Position numbers and translations under genes: made by a program. A model generated the notes under the pieces. It made no database searches, was not told the DNA's origin, and was given only the letters and a program-made list of their open reading frames with translations. Below are positions 62,527-64,000 of a stretch of 64,000 nt of DNA, piece after piece; position 1 is the stretch's first letter; the number at the start of each line of letters is the position of its first letter. The stretch spans positions 62,001 to 126,000 of the forward strand of contig CACYRS010000001.1 in assembly GCA_902776935.1 (NCBI GenBank), given 5' to 3'. The stretch comes from an uncultured Prevotellaceae bacterium. GTDB taxonomy: Bacteria; Bacteroidota; Bacteroidia; Bacteroidales; Bacteroidaceae.

Positions 62527-62535
62527 TAGTGAAGA

Positions 62536-64000
62536 ATGATGAGTGAGAAATTGCACCCCGTGATGTTTGCCGGAACGGGCAGTGATGTAGGAAAAAGCAT
62601 CGTTGCTGCTGCTTTCTGTCGTATCTTCTTGCAAGACGGATATCATCCTGCACCCTTTAAGGCGCAGAACATGGCTCTCAACTCTTACGCCACTCCTGAA
62701 GGCCTGGAGATTGGTCGTGCTCAGGCTGTACAGGCAGAAGCAGCTGGCATCCCTTGCCATACAGACATGAATCCCCTACTCCTTAAACCCCAAAGCGACC
62801 ATACCTCACAAGTCATCCTCAACGGCAAACCCATCGGCAATAAGAATGCCTATGACTATTGGCGACGTGGTACTTCCGACATTGATTTCCGCTCAGAAGT
62901 ATGCAAGGCTTTTGATAGGCTTAACGTCCGCTTCAACCCCATAGTGATGGAAGGCGCTGGAAGCATCTCAGAGATAAACCTCAGAGATACCGACCTCGTG
63001 AATCTTCCTATGGCTCGTCATGCTAAGGCTGATGTAATCCTTGTGGGCGATATAGACAGAGGTGGAGTCTTCGCTTCCGTATATGGCAGCATCGCACTCC
63101 AGACCCCTGAAGACAAAAAACTCATCAAGGGTATTATCATTAACAAGTTCCGAGGCGATATGCGACTCTTCGATGAAGGTCGGAAGATGCTTGAGGATAT
63201 ATGTGGCATACCTGTTCTTGGTGTCATACCATATTATAAAGATATCCATATCGAAGAGGAAGACTCTGTGGCACTGGCTCAGAAGTCTTTTATCATGCAA
63301 CAGGGAAAGATAAATGTAGCTGTCATCATGCTGCAACATCTCTCCAACTATACCGACTTCGATTCCCTCGAGCAAGACCCTCGCATACATCTCTTCTATA
63401 CCAACAATGTCGATGATATCAGCAAGGCAGACATTATCATCCTTCCAGGTACCAAATCCACTCTCCACGACCTTTATGAATTGCGTCGTAACGGATGTGC
63501 CCAAGCTATCATAAAGGCTCATCGTAATGGAGCCTCTGTGCTGGGTATCTGCGGAGGCTATCAGATGATGGGTGTCGAGGTGTGTGACCCTGATCATGTT
63601 GAAGGAGACATCGAACGTCTGCCTGGACTTGGCCTATTGCCTATAACCACCACAATGAGTGGTGAGAAAGTTACCCGTCAGGTTACTTGCGAATATGGTA
63701 GCGGATATGAGATCCATATGGGCGAGACTCGTCCTTTTGGCGATGCTAAACCCTCACCCCTGTTACATCTCAGCGATGGACGTGAGGATGGATATCTCGT
63801 TGATAGCAAATGTATGGGAACCTATCTTCATGGTATCCTCGACAACGCCCCATTCGTTGACTTCCTCTTGCAACCTTTTGCAGATAAGATAGCAAAAGCC
63901 AACAAGCCCTTCGACTATCAGGCCTTCAAGGAAGAACAATACGACAAGTTAGCTGCCCATGTACGTAAACACCTCGACATGGACAAGCTATATCAGATTC
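62536..64000 (+). CDS. cobQ: Cobyric acid synthase (3' end outside window)
   Basis: Glutamine-dependent amidation of carboxylates b, d, e and g. The frame is open to the end of the window (488 codons, nearly the full family length of about 500). N-terminal ATPase domain: MFAGTGSDVGKSIV, PFKAQNMALNSYAT, VMEGAGSISEINL, GDIDRGGVFASVYG. Amidotransferase domain: VLGICGGYQMMG with the catalytic cysteine, GTYLHGIL with the histidine. Two ATG codons stand in tandem at 62536 and 62539; both lie in an AGTGAAGAATGATGAGTGAG repeat that may have supplied the start. Nine bases follow the cobJ-cbiC stop, so the two are one operon. Also called cbiP. Confidence 0.93.
   Translation, partial: MMSEKLHPVMFAGTGSDVGKSIVAAAFCRIFLQDGYHPAPFKAQNMALNSYATPEGLEIGRAQAVQAEAAGIPCHTDMNPLLLKPQSDHTSQVILNGKPIGNKNAYDYWRRGTSDIDFRSEVCKAFDRLNVRFNPIVMEGAGSISEINLRDTDLVNLPMARHAKADVILVGDIDRGGVFASVYGSIALQTPEDKKLIKGIIINKFRGDMRLFDEGRKMLEDICGIPVLGVIPYYKDIHIEEEDSVALAQKSFIMQQGKINVAVIMLQHLSNYTDFDSLEQDPRIHLFYTNNVDDISKADIIILPGTKSTLHDLYELRRNGCAQAIIKAHRNGASVLGICGGYQMMGVEVCDPDHVEGDIERLPGLGLLPITTTMSGEKVTRQVTCEYGSGYEIHMGETRPFGDAKPSPLLHLSDGREDGYLVDSKCMGTYLHGILDNAPFVDFLLQPFADKIAKANKPFDYQAFKEEQYDKLAAHVRKHLDMDKLYQI

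Overview
The window reads as a chromosomal piece of a Bacteroidota bacterium, most likely Prevotellaceae (Prevotella, Segatella or Xylanibacter of gut or rumen). The reasons are promoters of the TAnnTTTG type in front of most transcription units, weak ribosome-binding sites, SusD-less but abundant secreted glycoside hydrolases with signal peptides, BtuG-type vitamin B12 surface lipoproteins, a type IX secretion style C-terminal tail (YDLQGRKV...KGLYIKNGKK), and short dispersed repeats. Gene assignment rests on motifs recognised by eye; no search could be run.

Layout. 1-6203: envelope polysaccharide genes on alternating strands (cytidylyltransferase of the IspD/TarI family, extended SDR, LicD, Wzx-like flippase, two glycosyltransferases). 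6215-14185: one tightly packed minus-strand operon, yicC-gmk-nadD followed by a phosphoethanolamine-transferase-like sulfatase-fold protein, two acyltransferases, a HAD phosphatase and a polytopic membrane protein. 14319-19369: a Pif1-like helicase, a GH36 alpha-galactosidase and the manganese exporter MntP. 19391-23832: arabinan-type enzymes, GH51 and GH127/GH146. 23946-30449: a cobalamin riboswitch and a B12 uptake operon (BtuB-like receptor, BtuG-like propeller lipoprotein, a surface protein with a T9SS-like tail, a DUF4465-type lipoprotein, a BtuF-like binding protein). 30433-33237: DUF3467 and a GH3 beta-glucosidase on the other strand. 33339-38201: a BtuC-like permease followed by two tandem PAS sensor kinases, the first without its phospho-accepting histidine.

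38215-44154 is an accessory stretch: a secreted protein of unknown function, a gene graveyard (remnants of DUF4248, a VapE/DUF3874 primase-like gene and a Fic protein, with inverted and tandem repeats), an amidohydrolase, a truncated membrane protein, and a phosphoglycerate mutase that carries a perfect lipoprotein signal peptide. 44235-47036: a 16-residue-repeat secreted protein and a GH31 enzyme. 47173-49319: a second BtuF/BtuC-like pair.

49331-64000 is a cobamide synthesis and uptake region arranged around a divergent promoter. To the left run cbiA, cbiET, cbiG-cobM and cobK-cbiD; to the right a second cobalamin riboswitch governs TonB receptor, CbiK-like lipoprotein, TonB receptor; then cobJ-cbiC and cobQ (cut by the window end). 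Four of the biosynthetic proteins are two-enzyme fusions. No precorrin-2 C20-methyltransferase and no BtuD ATPase are present in the window.

The most striking points are the predicted exported phosphoglycerate mutase, the kinase/pseudokinase pair, the exported cobaltochelatase-like lipoprotein between two TonB receptors, and at least five families of short repeats, several of which sit in frame inside unrelated enzymes (acyltransferase, CbiA, CobK, CobJ-CbiC, GH31).
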